A stretch of 26,107 bases of DNA from CALROG01 sp943369755 (GCA_943369755.1 CALROG020000048.1:1-26107), one strand, 5' to 3'. Positions 1-9,844 are shown, numbered from the stretch's first letter. Numbers and translations are program-made. The notes: generated by a model not told the origin, from the sequence alone.

Positions 1-767
1 ACCACCACCACCAGGCCCGGGACTGAATTCACCAGGCCTTTGCCAAGCGTCGACGCGGTCTCTATAAACAAACCCCCCAGGCGCTCACCCAGACCGCGGG
101 TGGCCGGGAACGCCAGCAAAACGGAGGTCGTCCAGAAATACAGCAAGGCCGCGCTCACGAATATCGCGGCCAACTGCACCAGACGCGATAGCAAGCCTTG
201 CGCGTACTGCAGCAGGGTGCGGGTTGTGTTGGGGCTCTGGTCCTGGTTTTCCAGCCGCAGCGCCAGCGCGTCGGAAGCCATCTTCGCCATGCGCCACAGG
301 CCCCATAGCAGGGCCACCAGCACCAGGGTTTCAAGCAGCGCCAGAGCCGACGCCTTCAGGATCACAGGCCACTGACGCTGCTGTGCTTCAGCCTTGAGGC
401 CGGCGCTCAAGCGCTCCAGTGTGGCTTTGCTGGCGCTGTCCAGCGTGTCGCCCGAGCCGGGCTCCAGGTCGGCCTCGGTCAGGGTGAACAGCAACACGTC
501 GCCCTGGCGAAAGGCCGTGCCACGCTGGCGGTCAATTGTCACCGGGACCAGCTCGATGGCCAGCGGCAGCGCGCGCCTGCGGGCTTCGTCAAGCCGGGTT
601 TCGGCGCGCGCCACGCGCCCGGCCGGGTCGGCTCCGTTGTAGCTGCTTCTAAAAGTCGCCACAGGCCGGTACGCAACTTCGAGTGAGGCTTCGCCAGCAG
701 CCGGGCGATCTGCCGCGCTGGCCAGCGTGGCAAGGGCAAGAAACAATGCCAGTGCAATGGATTTCAT
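1..767 (-). CDS. MscS-family mechanosensitive channel, 5' part only
   Basis: The minus strand is open without a stop from the ATG at 767 to the left edge (255 codons), so the C-terminal part lies outside the window. Residues 1-19 form a signal peptide (hydrophobic stretch followed by LASAA). A soluble periplasmic segment follows, then two membrane spans at about residues 133-155 and 190-213. The visible sequence ends in a stretch rich in Gly, Val and Leu. This order (signal peptide, periplasmic domain, membrane helices, then presumably the pore helix and MscS beta domain) is typical of the larger MscS-like osmotic-release channels of proteobacteria. The pore helix itself is not visible, so the family call is inferred from architecture and sequence feel. 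It is transcribed away from rpoD, beyond the rpoD terminator. No Shine-Dalgarno sequence is seen before the ATG. A generic membrane protein remains possible. Confidence 0.68.
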   Translation of the reverse strand, partial: MKSIALALFLALATLASAADRPAAGEASLEVAYRPVATFRSSYNGADPAGRVARAETRLDEARRRALPLAIELVPVTIDRQRGTAFRQGDVLLFTLTEADLEPGSGDTLDSASKATLERLSAGLKAEAQQRQWPVILKASALALLETLVLVALLWGLWRMAKMASDALALRLENQDQSPNTTRTLLQYAQGLLSRLVQLAAIFVSAALLYFWTTSVLLAFPATRGLGERLGGLFIETASTLGKGLVNSVPGLVVV

Positions 768-773
768 GTTGGC

Positions 774-779
774 ATGATA
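774..779 (-). promoter_or_regulatory. -10-like hexamer 6 nt before the mscS-like start
   Basis: The minus strand reads TATCAT, then six bases, then the ATG at 767. Transcription would start at or next to the start codon. There is no Shine-Dalgarno motif and no good -35 hexamer at 16-18 bp spacing, so the call rests on position and on four similar cases in the window. Confidence 0.35.
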
Positions 780-825
780 GACAGGTGTTTTGCCGGCTCC
801 GGCGTATTCCCACAACGAGCAAACG

Positions 826-853
826 AAAAAAAGGCACCCCGCAGGGTGCCTTT
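826..853 (-). terminator. Intrinsic terminator of rpoD
   Basis: An 8-bp perfect stem (832-839 with 844-851, loop of 4) is followed on the minus strand by a run of seven T (832-826). It lies about 20 bp past the rpoD stop codon and separates rpoD from the mscS-like gene. Confidence 0.9.
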
Positions 854-873
854 GTCTTGAACCACGCGCCGGG

Positions 874-3204
<2,331 letters not shown>

Positions 3205-3432
3205 GAATAACCTCAGGACATCAAAGAAAGACACAGAAACACATAGCGCCACAATTCCCGGCGCGGGCGGTGATACGGCAAACGGGCAGAACCCGAGGGC
3301 GTCTCAAGGGCAAGATGGGTGGGCGAACATTTGGTGTGCAGTCCTTGCGGCAGGTTGGCGAGTCGTGCGCTGTGGCATCGGTTGGCCGGGTCCGGAGGTG
3401 CTGCTGTCGCTCTTGCCGATAGCAAACCCTAC

Positions 3433-3458
3433 ATTATACCGTTGCAGCCAGATTTCAA
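3433..3458 (-). promoter_or_regulatory. Candidate rpoD promoter overlapping the dnaG stop codon
   Basis: The minus strand carries a perfect TATAAT at 3438-3433. A TTGAAA at 3458-3453 overlaps the dnaG stop, but the spacer is only 14 bp; shifting the -35 to CTTGAA gives 15. The -10 is convincing, the -35 is not. It would give rpoD a leader of about 220 nt (3205-3425), in which I see no gene, riboswitch or strong hairpin. Confidence 0.5.
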
Positions 3459-5320
3459 GGCTTGGGCATGGCCCGGGCTTTGCGCCGGGTGTGAATTTTC
3501 TGGTACAGCGCCAAGTCATTGGCTTGCAGCGCGTCGGTTTCCTGCTGCTTGAGCCGGTCGTCCAGCATCAGGTCCAGCAGGCCTCGTAGTTCGGCTTGCG
3601 CCTCGGCTTCGGGCGCGTCGTCCTCGGCCGGGGTCTCAAAGCCGGCCATGACTTTGAGTGCCAGCGCCTCACCGTCGTGGTCGCGCAAGCCTTCACGCAG
3701 CGCCGCCCAGGGCTGGGGGCCATGGTCATGCAACTGGCCCTCCAGCCAGGCCAGCAGCGGGCCGTAGGGCGCTGGCAGTTCGCTCAGCATGGTGTGCTCT
3801 TCACTGCTCAGGTGCTCCAGCGCGGTGTGGTTCACCAGCAGCAAGCGCACAGCGTGGTCGGCCCGGCTGGCGGGCCGGTTGCGGCCTGGCAGCCGCCGGG
3901 GGGCCGGGCTTTGGTGCGAAAACTGGCTGTAGCCCGCATCAGGACTGCGCGAGCCACTATCAGATTCATAGCGCTTCCCGGTTCGCGCGGCTTTGCTGGG
4001 GGTGCCGGTGCCCCACAGTTCATGCAGTTCGTGCTGGCCCAGTTGCACCAGGTCGGCAATGTCGCCCAGCAACTGGCGTTTGAGCGCTCCGTCCGGCATC
4101 GCCGTCCAAAGTGGCCGTGCGTTGGACGCCATATGGGCCCGGCCCTCGGCGCTGGTCAGGTCGCAGCCCTCACGCGCCGCGTCAATCAAAAAGCGGCTCA
4201 GTGGCGTGGCCTCGCTCACATAGCGGGCAAATCCGTCGGCACCAAATTCGCGGATGTAGCTGTCGGGGTCGTGCTCGGCCGGCAGGAACAGGAACTTGAC
4301 CGAGCGCACGTCGGTGGCATAGGGCAGGGCACCGTCCAGCGCCTTGCGCGCGGCCCGCCGGCCGGCCGCGTCGCCGTCAAAACTGAAGACCACGCTGTCG
4401 GTGAAGCGGAACAACTTTTGCACATGGTCGGTGGTGCAGGCCGTGCCCAGCGTGGCCACGGCGTTGGGAAAGCCCAGCTGGGCCAGCGCCACCACGTCCA
4501 TGTAGCCCTCGGTCACCAGCACATAGCCGGCCTCGCGCAGGGCATGGCGGGCCTCGTACAGGCCATACAGCTCGCGGCCCTTGCTGAACACCGGGGTTTC
4601 GGGCGAGTTCAGGTACTTGGGTGTGCCGTCACCCAGTACCCGCCCGCCAAAGCCTATGCATTCGCCCTTGACGTTGCGGATCGGGAACATGATGCGGTCG
4701 CGAAAGCGGTCGTAGCGCTTGGCCTGTCCTGAGCTTGTCGAAGGATCCTCTTCACTGACGATCACCAGGCCGCTCTCGGCCAGCAACGGGTCGTCGTAAT
4801 TGGGAAACACACTGGCCAGGCTGCGCCAGCCTTCAGGCGCGTAGCCCAGGCCGAACTGCCTGGCCACCTCGCCGCTGAGGCCGCGGCCCTTGAGGTAGTC
4901 AACCGCTTTGGGCGACGCCTTCAGGTGCTTGCGGTAGGCCTCACCGGCTTTCTCCAGCACGTCGCTCAGCGTGGCCTGTTTGGCGCGCTGCTGGGCCGCG
5001 CGCTCGCGGTCTTGCGGTGACGCATCGTCTTCGGGCACCTGCATGCCGTATTGCTGGGCCAGGTCTTTCACCGCCTCAATAAACGTCATGCCGGCGTGCT
5101 CCATTAGGAAGCCGATGGCATTGCCGTTTTTGCCACAGCCAAAGCAGTGATAGAACTGCTTGGACGGGCTGACGCTGAAGCTGGGCGACTTCTCGCCATG
5201 GAACGGGCACAGGCCCATGAAATTGGCGCCGCCCTTCTTGAGCTGCACATAGCGCCCGACGATCTCCACCACGTCCGCGCGCGCGATCAGTTCTTGAATG
5301 AAGGTCTGGGGAATGGCCAT
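3455..5320 (-). CDS. dnaG: DNA primase DnaG
   Basis: This 621-residue protein synthesises RNA primers at the replication fork and is recruited by DnaB helicase. The N-terminal CHC2 zinc ribbon uses C38, H41, C59 and C62. The RNA polymerase core contains KRYDRFRDRIMFPI at about 201-214. The TOPRIM metal site has E271 (in TEGYMDV) and D315/D317 (in SFDGDAAG). A variable linker of roughly 430-480 leads to the C-terminal DnaB-binding domain. Two short repeats are translated within the gene: residues 193-200 (PSTSSGQA) just before the RFR motif, and residues about 450-469 in the linker. Both keep the frame, so the gene looks intact. The start matches the conserved family N-terminus (MAIPQ), although the upstream Shine-Dalgarno is weak. 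rpoD follows 250 bp downstream on the same strand. Confidence 0.96.
   Translation of the reverse strand: MAIPQTFIQELIARADVVEIVGRYVQLKKGGANFMGLCPFHGEKSPSFSVSPSKQFYHCFGCGKNGNAIGFLMEHAGMTFIEAVKDLAQQYGMQVPEDDASPQDRERAAQQRAKQATLSDVLEKAGEAYRKHLKASPKAVDYLKGRGLSGEVARQFGLGYAPEGWRSLASVFPNYDDPLLAESGLVIVSEEDPSTSSGQAKRYDRFRDRIMFPIRNVKGECIGFGGRVLGDGTPKYLNSPETPVFSKGRELYGLYEARHALREAGYVLVTEGYMDVVALAQLGFPNAVATLGTACTTDHVQKLFRFTDSVVFSFDGDAAGRRAARKALDGALPYATDVRSVKFLFLPAEHDPDSYIREFGADGFARYVSEATPLSRFLIDAAREGCDLTSAEGRAHMASNARPLWTAMPDGALKRQLLGDIADLVQLGQHELHELWGTGTPSKAARTGKRYESDSGSRSPDAGYSQFSHQSPAPRRLPGRNRPASRADHAVRLLLVNHTALEHLSSEEHTMLSELPAPYGPLLAWLEGQLHDHGPQPWAALREGLRDHDGEALALKVMAGFETPAEDDAPEAEAQAELRGLLDLMLDDRLKQQETDALQANDLALYQKIHTRRKARAMPKP
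3913..3972 (-). repeat. 60-bp dispersed repeat, copy A (inside dnaG)
   Basis: Read on the minus strand this aligns without gaps to the copies at 7094, 22081 and 23789. Shared landmarks are GCTAT at columns 1-5, TAG at 14-16, CGCA at 24-27, GGGCT at 38-42 and TTT at 52-54. It encodes DnaG residues of about 450-469 in the linker before the helicase-binding domain. Its frame differs by one base from that of copies C and D (codon boundary GC|TAT). Confidence 0.8.
4721..4744 (-). repeat. Short repeat encoding PSTSSGQA, in frame in dnaG
   Basis: The minus strand reads CCTTCGACAAGCTCAGGACA followed by GGCC. From memory, this motif is scattered in many copies across proteobacterial genomes, in both coding and intergenic DNA. 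Here it supplies DnaG residues 193-200, between SEED and KRYDRFRD, a place where most DnaG proteins, as I recall them, have only a short variable loop. Only one copy is seen in this window. Confidence 0.6.
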
Positions 5321-5330
5321 GGGCAGTGGA

Positions 5331-5345
5331 AATACGTTGCGTATT
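5331..5345. promoter_or_regulatory. Perfect 6-3-6 inverted repeat before dnaG
   Basis: AATACG, three bases, then CGTATT, centred 18 bp upstream of the dnaG start in the 101-bp region shared with the divergent acyl-CoA synthetase gene. It could be a protein-binding site or a small hairpin in the dnaG leader. No regulator can be named. Confidence 0.35.
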
Positions 5346-5421
5346 CTTACCTAACGCCGCTGGACACCTTTCGGCAGTACCCTTGCGGCACACCGCGCCA
5401 GCGGGGAACACGGAGACAAAC

Positions 5422-7080
5422 ATGACCAGCATATTCGACCAGGACCTGCCGCGTACCGAGGCCAACTTTGCCCCGCTTTCGCCGCTGGCGTTCATTGAGC
5501 GCACGGCGCAGGTGTACCCCCGTCAGCTGGCAGTGGTGCACGGCACGTTGCGCCGCAGCTGGGGCGAGGTTTATGCCCGCTGCCGGCAGCTGGCCAGTGC
5601 GCTGCAGCAACACGGCATTGGCAAGGGCGATACCGTAGCCGTCATGCTGCCCAACACGCCGCCGATGGTGGAGGCGCATTTCGGCATCCCGATGGCCGGT
5701 GCGGTGCTCAACGCACTGAACACCCGGCTGGACGCCGAGACCGTGGCCTTCATGCTTGACCACGGCGAGGCCAGGGTGGTGCTTGTGGACCCCGAGTTCA
5801 CGCCGCTGATGCAAAAGGCACTGGCCCTGCGCAAGTCCAGCGCGCCGCTGCTGGTCATTGACGTAGAAGATGCGGTTTACAGCGGGCCGCTGCAAGCCAT
5901 TGGCAGCACCACCTATGAAGCCTTCATTGCCACCGGCGATGCTGCCTTTGCCTGGCAGCTCCCCGGTGATGAATGGGACGCGATTGCGCTGAACTACACC
6001 AGTGGCACCACCGGCAACCCCAAGGGCGTGGTCTATCACCACCGTGGCGCGGCGATCAATGCGATCAGCAACATTCTGGAATGGGACATGCCCAAACACG
6101 CGGTGTACCTGTGGACACTGCCGATGTTTCATTGCAACGGCTGGTGCTTTCCCTGGACGGTGGCCGCACGCGCCGGCGTGAATGTGTGCCTGCGCAAGGT
6201 CGAGGCGCAGGCCATTTTTGACGCCATTCGCAACCACGGCGTCACCCACTACTGCGGCGCGCCCATCGTGCATGGCCTGCTGGTCAACTCGCCTGATGCC
6301 ATGAAGGCCGGTTTGCGGGCTCTGAAGCAGGGGGGCGTGAAGGCCATGGTGGCCGGTGCCGCGCCGCCCGCTTCCATGATTGAAGGCATGGAAGAAATGG
6401 GTTTTGACCTGATCCATGTGTATGGCCTGACCGAGGTCTATGGCCCGGCCACGGTGTGCGCCAAGCACGCCGACTGGGACGCCCTGGACATTGGCGAGCG
6501 CGCCCGCCTGAACGCACGCCAGGGCGTGCGCTATCACCTGGAGCGCGATGCGTGCGTGCTCGACCCCGCCACCCTGCAGCCGGTGCCGCAAGACGGCGAG
6601 ACCATGGGCGAGATCATGTTTCGCGGCAACATCGCCATGAAGGGCTACCTGAAGAACCCCAAGGCCACGCAAGAGGCATTTGCCGGGGGCTGGTTTCACA
6701 GCGGTGACCTGGCCGTGCAGTACCCCGACGGCTACATCAAGATCAAGGACCGCAGCAAGGACATCATCATTTCGGGCGGCGAAAACATCTCGTCCATCGA
6801 AGTCGAAGATGTGCTGTACCGCCACCCTGACGTGCTGGCCGCCGCTGTGGTGGCCCGGCCCGACCCCAAGTGGGGCGAAACACCCTGCGCGTTTGTAGAG
6901 CTGAAGGCCGGTGCCACCACCACGGCGCAAGACATCGTGGCGCACTGCAAGCAGCACCTGGCCGGCTTCAAGGTGCCGCGCGCCGTGGTGTTTGGCGAGC
7001 TGCCCAAGACCAGCACCGGCAAGATCCAGAAGTTTGAGCTACGCGAACAGGCCGGTTCAGCGGCAGCGATTGACGTTTGA
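5422..7080 (+). CDS. Acyl-CoA synthetase (AMP-dependent synthetase/ligase)
   Basis: This 552-residue protein belongs to the ANL superfamily, which activates a carboxylic acid with ATP and joins it to CoA. Visible motifs are the P-loop YTSGTTGNPKG (192-202), the adenylate-binding GLTEVYGP, the hinge/ribose-binding HSGDLA with DRSKDIIISGGENIS, and PKTSTGKIQK with the catalytic lysine K534. Length and motifs fit the medium-chain fatty acid / 3-methylmercaptopropionate / aryl-CoA ligase branch, but the substrate cannot be read from sequence. The start at 5422 is preceded by GGAG at good spacing. An in-frame ATG at 5326 would add 32 residues unlike the family and overlaps the dnaG upstream region. 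It is divergent from dnaG and convergent with ggt. A role in fatty-acid or aromatic acid use is inferred. Confidence 0.9.
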   Translation: MTSIFDQDLPRTEANFAPLSPLAFIERTAQVYPRQLAVVHGTLRRSWGEVYARCRQLASALQQHGIGKGDTVAVMLPNTPPMVEAHFGIPMAGAVLNALNTRLDAETVAFMLDHGEARVVLVDPEFTPLMQKALALRKSSAPLLVIDVEDAVYSGPLQAIGSTTYEAFIATGDAAFAWQLPGDEWDAIALNYTSGTTGNPKGVVYHHRGAAINAISNILEWDMPKHAVYLWTLPMFHCNGWCFPWTVAARAGVNVCLRKVEAQAIFDAIRNHGVTHYCGAPIVHGLLVNSPDAMKAGLRALKQGGVKAMVAGAAPPASMIEGMEEMGFDLIHVYGLTEVYGPATVCAKHADWDALDIGERARLNARQGVRYHLERDACVLDPATLQPVPQDGETMGEIMFRGNIAMKGYLKNPKATQEAFAGGWFHSGDLAVQYPDGYIKIKDRSKDIIISGGENISSIEVEDVLYRHPDVLAAAVVARPDPKWGETPCAFVELKAGATTTAQDIVAHCKQHLAGFKVPRAVVFGELPKTSTGKIQKFELREQAGSAAAIDV

Positions 7081-7093
7081 CGGATAGCCTGGT

Positions 7094-7153
7094 GCTATAT
7101 TTTTTATAGTGGGTCACGCAATCTGGCTGCGGGCTGCAGCCAGATTTGTCTTG
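7094..7153 (+). repeat. 60-bp dispersed repeat, copy B (intergenic)
   Basis: This copy sits between the convergent ends of the acyl-CoA synthetase and ggt genes and fills most of the 83-bp gap. It shows both conserved mini-hairpins cleanly: CTAT-N7-ATAG and CGCA-N7-TGCG, followed by GGGCT. It is the only copy outside a coding sequence and might also act at the transcript ends of both genes. Confidence 0.78.
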
Positions 7154-7163
7154 ACTGAAGGGC

Positions 7164-8957
7164 TCAATCGCCCATCACGATGCCTTCGCGGCGCGGGTCG
7201 GCACCGCCAAACCACAGTTGCATGCCGTGGGCCTGGCCACGGGTGATGGCTTGCAGGCCGCTGGTCATGTTTTGCTCGCGCACTTCGGCACCACGCGCAC
7301 GCAGGGCCTCCACCGTGGCCGGCGGGAAGCGCTTTTCCTCCAGCAGGCTGGGCCCGTTGTTGGAGCCGAAGTTGGGCAGGTTGATGGCTTGCTGCGGCGT
7401 CATGCCCCAGTTGAGCACGCCGTACAGCGTCTTGGCGGTGTAGTGAATGATCAGCGCGCCACCGGGGCTGCCGCCGCTCATGACCAACTGGCCAGTGGCC
7501 TTGTCAAATACCAGCGTGGGGGCCATTGACGAACGTGGCCGCTTGCCGGGCTGCACCCGGTTGGCGATCGGCTTGCCCTCAGCGTCGGTTGGGGCAAAGC
7601 TGAAGTCGGTCAGCTCGTTGTTCAGCAAAAAGCCCTTGACCATCTGGCGCGCGCCAAACACGTCTTCAATGGTGGTGGTCATGGCCAATGCGTTGCCAAA
7701 CCCGTCCACGATGCTGATGTGGCTGGTGCCGTACTCGGGTTGGTCGGGCATGGGCGCGTAGCTGGTTTTCACCGGGCCCGGGCTGCCGGGCTTGGCCACC
7801 TTCATGCTCTGGGCGCTGATCAGCTTGGCGCGGCTGGCCAGGTAGCTGTCGTCCAGCAGGCTCATCCAGCTGCCCCCGGGGGGCTGCACGAAGTCGGGGT
7901 CGGCCACGTACTGGCCACGGTCGGCAAAGGCCATCCGTGCGGCCTCGGTGTACAGGTGCAGCCACGACGCTCCCGGCAGGCCGTTTTCCAGCGGAATGGC
8001 GGAGGCCCAGGCGTGGTTCAGCGTGCCCAGGATTTGCCCCACCGCGATGGCCCCGGAGCTTGGCGGCGGGAAGCCGCAGATGCGGAAGTCGCGCGCGTTG
8101 GCTTTGTAGTCGTGGCAGATCGGCGCGCGCTTTTTGGGCTGGTAATTGGCCAGGTCGCTCAGGCTCAACTGGCCCGGGTTGCTGGGGTGCTTTTGCACCT
8201 TGTCCACGATGGCCTGGGCCACGTCGCCTTCCAGCATGCCCTTGGAGCCCTGCGCGGCAATCTTGCGCAGCACCGCCGCAAGCTCGGGGTTCTTGAGAAC
8301 ATGCCCGACGTTGTGCGGCTCGCCATCAGGCTTGTAAAAGTAGGCTGCGGCCACCGGGTCTTTCTTCAGGTGCGGATCGCTTTTGAGCAGGGTGTTGAGG
8401 CGGGCACTGACCTTGAAGCCGCCTTCAGCCAGCGCAATGGCTGGCTGAAACAGCGTGGCCCAGGGCAACTTGCCATGCTGCTTGTGTGCCAGTTCGAGCA
8501 TGCGCACCGTGCCGGGTGCGCCAACCGCGCGCCCGCCCACAACGCCTTCATAGAACGCCATGGGTTTGCCGTCGGCTTTGATGAACAGGTTTTCAGTTGC
8601 AGCCATCGGGGCCGTTTCGCGGCCATCAAAGGCTTCAACGTCCTTGCCGTTGGAATGCAGCAGAAAGGCACCGCCGCCAATGCCGCTGGACTGCGGCTCG
8701 GCGAGCGTCAGCACCATTTGCACCGCAATCGCGGCGTCCACCGCAGAGCCACCGGCTTTGAGGATTTGATAGCCCGCATCAGTGGCCAGCGGGTTGGCGG
8801 CGGCCACGGCAAACTTGGTGGTGGCCCAGCCGGGTTTCTCGGTATAGCCCGATGAGCCCTCAGGCTGGTCGGGTACTGTGTAGGTGAAGTTCGACGGGGC
8901 GCTGGCGCAGGCGGCCAGCATTGCGGCTACGGCGAGCGCGGCAAGGCTGTGTTTCAT
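7164..8957 (-). CDS. ggt: Gamma-glutamyltransferase, lipoprotein-anchored
   Basis: This 597-residue N-terminal nucleophile hydrolase cleaves gamma-glutamyl bonds, for example in glutathione, or transfers the group to an acceptor. It is made as one chain that self-cleaves. The predicted nucleophile is T411 in EYGTSHIS, which would become the N-terminus of the small subunit. Other family motifs are SGIGGGAFLL, FDGRETAP (substrate-binding Arg) and the oxyanion motif SGGSPGG near the C-terminus. The N-terminus is a lipoprotein signal with lipobox LAAC (Cys17), so the enzyme is probably membrane-anchored facing the periplasm rather than soluble. The ATG at 8957 has GAGGAG at good spacing. It lies 78 bp downstream of the SDR gene on the same strand and may be co-transcribed. 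Confidence 0.93.
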   Translation of the reverse strand: MKHSLAALAVAAMLAACASAPSNFTYTVPDQPEGSSGYTEKPGWATTKFAVAAANPLATDAGYQILKAGGSAVDAAIAVQMVLTLAEPQSSGIGGGAFLLHSNGKDVEAFDGRETAPMAATENLFIKADGKPMAFYEGVVGGRAVGAPGTVRMLELAHKQHGKLPWATLFQPAIALAEGGFKVSARLNTLLKSDPHLKKDPVAAAYFYKPDGEPHNVGHVLKNPELAAVLRKIAAQGSKGMLEGDVAQAIVDKVQKHPSNPGQLSLSDLANYQPKKRAPICHDYKANARDFRICGFPPPSSGAIAVGQILGTLNHAWASAIPLENGLPGASWLHLYTEAARMAFADRGQYVADPDFVQPPGGSWMSLLDDSYLASRAKLISAQSMKVAKPGSPGPVKTSYAPMPDQPEYGTSHISIVDGFGNALAMTTTIEDVFGARQMVKGFLLNNELTDFSFAPTDAEGKPIANRVQPGKRPRSSMAPTLVFDKATGQLVMSGGSPGGALIIHYTAKTLYGVLNWGMTPQQAINLPNFGSNNGPSLLEEKRFPPATVEALRARGAEVREQNMTSGLQAITRGQAHGMQLWFGGADPRREGIVMGD

Positions 8958-9035
8958 GGCATCTCCTCAGTTGCGGTGATGCATATTAATCCGCCGCAGC
9001 GCCGGGCGGCCCTGCCGGATACCCTTTGCCCCGGT

Positions 9036-9794
9036 TCAGCGCGGTGCCAGCCGGATCGCACCGTCCAGGCGGATCACCTCGCCATTGAGCATGTCGTTCT
9101 CAAAGATGTGCTTGGCCAGCTTGGCGTAGTCTTGCGGGGTGCCCAGGCGCGAAGGGAAGGGCACGCTGGCGGCCAGCGACTCCTGCACTTCTTTGGGCAT
9201 GCCGAACATCATCGGCGTGCCGAAGATGCCGGGGGCAATCGTCATGTTGCGAATGCCGTTGCGGGCCAGGTCGCGCGCAATCGGCAGCGTCATGCCCACC
9301 ACGCCGCCCTTGGAGGCGCTGTAGGCCGCCTGGCCGATCTGGCCGTCGTAAGCGGCCACGCTGGCGGTGGAGATCAGCACGCCGCGCTCGCCGGTGGCTT
9401 CAGGCTCGTTCTTGCACATGGCGTCAGCTGCCAGACGAATCATGTTGAAGCTGCCGACCAGGTTGACCATGATGGTTTTGCTGAACACGCCCAGGTTGTG
9501 GGCACCGTTTTTGCCCACCGTTTTTTCGGCGGGGGCGATGCCTGCGCAGTTGACCAGGCCCATCAGCTTGCCCAGCGAAACGGCTTTGGCCACCACAGCC
9601 TGGCCGTCGGCCTCCTGGCTCACGTCGCACTTGACGAAAGCGCCGCCAATCTCTTTGGCGATGGCCTCGCCTTTTTCAACCTGCATGTCGGCAATCACCA
9701 CGGTGCCACCATTGGCCGCCAGCATGCGTGCCGTGCCCTCACCCAGACCCGATGCGCCGCCGGTGACGATGAATACCTTGCCTTTGATTTCCAT
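9036..9794 (-). CDS. SDR-family 3-hydroxyacyl-CoA dehydrogenase-like enzyme
   Basis: This 252-residue protein is a classical short-chain dehydrogenase/reductase. The dinucleotide-binding motif TGGASGLG is at 11-18, NCAG at about 82-85, and the catalytic tetrad is N111, S145, Y158 and K162. The overall sequence, including the C-terminal LNGEVIRLDGAIRLAPR, resembles the type 2 3-hydroxyacyl-CoA dehydrogenase (HSD17B10-like) group. That group oxidises 3-hydroxyacyl-CoA or 2-methyl-3-hydroxybutyryl-CoA in fatty acid or isoleucine breakdown. The start has GGAG at good spacing. A palindrome just upstream suggests its own control even though the gene lies only 50 bp after the iron-binding protein gene. 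The exact substrate is inferred. Confidence 0.88.
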   Translation of the reverse strand: MEIKGKVFIVTGGASGLGEGTARMLAANGGTVVIADMQVEKGEAIAKEIGGAFVKCDVSQEADGQAVVAKAVSLGKLMGLVNCAGIAPAEKTVGKNGAHNLGVFSKTIMVNLVGSFNMIRLAADAMCKNEPEATGERGVLISTASVAAYDGQIGQAAYSASKGGVVGMTLPIARDLARNGIRNMTIAPGIFGTPMMFGMPKEVQESLAASVPFPSRLGTPQDYAKLAKHIFENDMLNGEVIRLDGAIRLAPR

Positions 9795-9809
9795 GAAGCT
9801 GCTCCTGAA

Positions 9810-9825
9810 TTGACGTTAACGTAAA
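9810..9825. promoter_or_regulatory. 16-bp palindromic operator upstream of the SDR gene
   Basis: The plus strand reads TTGACGTTAACGTAAA, whose arms match at 7 of 8 positions; a further ACGTAA overlaps its right side. It begins 15 bp before the SDR start, and a -10-like GATAAT lies at 9836-9831 on the minus strand, so the likely transcription start falls within the site. From memory the shape resembles operators assigned to LiuR (MerR family), which controls branched-chain amino acid and fatty acid breakdown. That fits the gene, but the identity of the regulator is inferred. Confidence 0.5.
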
Positions 9826-9844
9826 CGTAAATTATCGCGCAGCT

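Noticed and set aside
640..690. Possible fifth, decayed copy of the 60-bp repeat in the mscS-like gene
   Set aside because: Only scattered matches (GGCC, GGC, CTTTT) and gaps are needed, and neither inverted repeat is present, so it cannot be told from chance.
3213..3425. 70-codon minus-strand frame in the rpoD leader
   Set aside because: No Shine-Dalgarno, no recognisable sequence, and composition like untranslated GC-rich DNA.
3596..4732. 378-codon open frame opposite dnaG
   Set aside because: Antisense shadow; no motif and it ends within the dnaG core.
5347..6957. 536-codon open frame opposite the acyl-CoA synthetase
   Set aside because: The plus-strand gene has all ANL motifs; the opposite frame has only a His/Gly/Ala-rich composition and no recognisable domain.
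7719..8855. 378-codon open frame opposite ggt
   Set aside because: Antisense shadow; the ggt frame is complete with its nucleophile and signal peptide.
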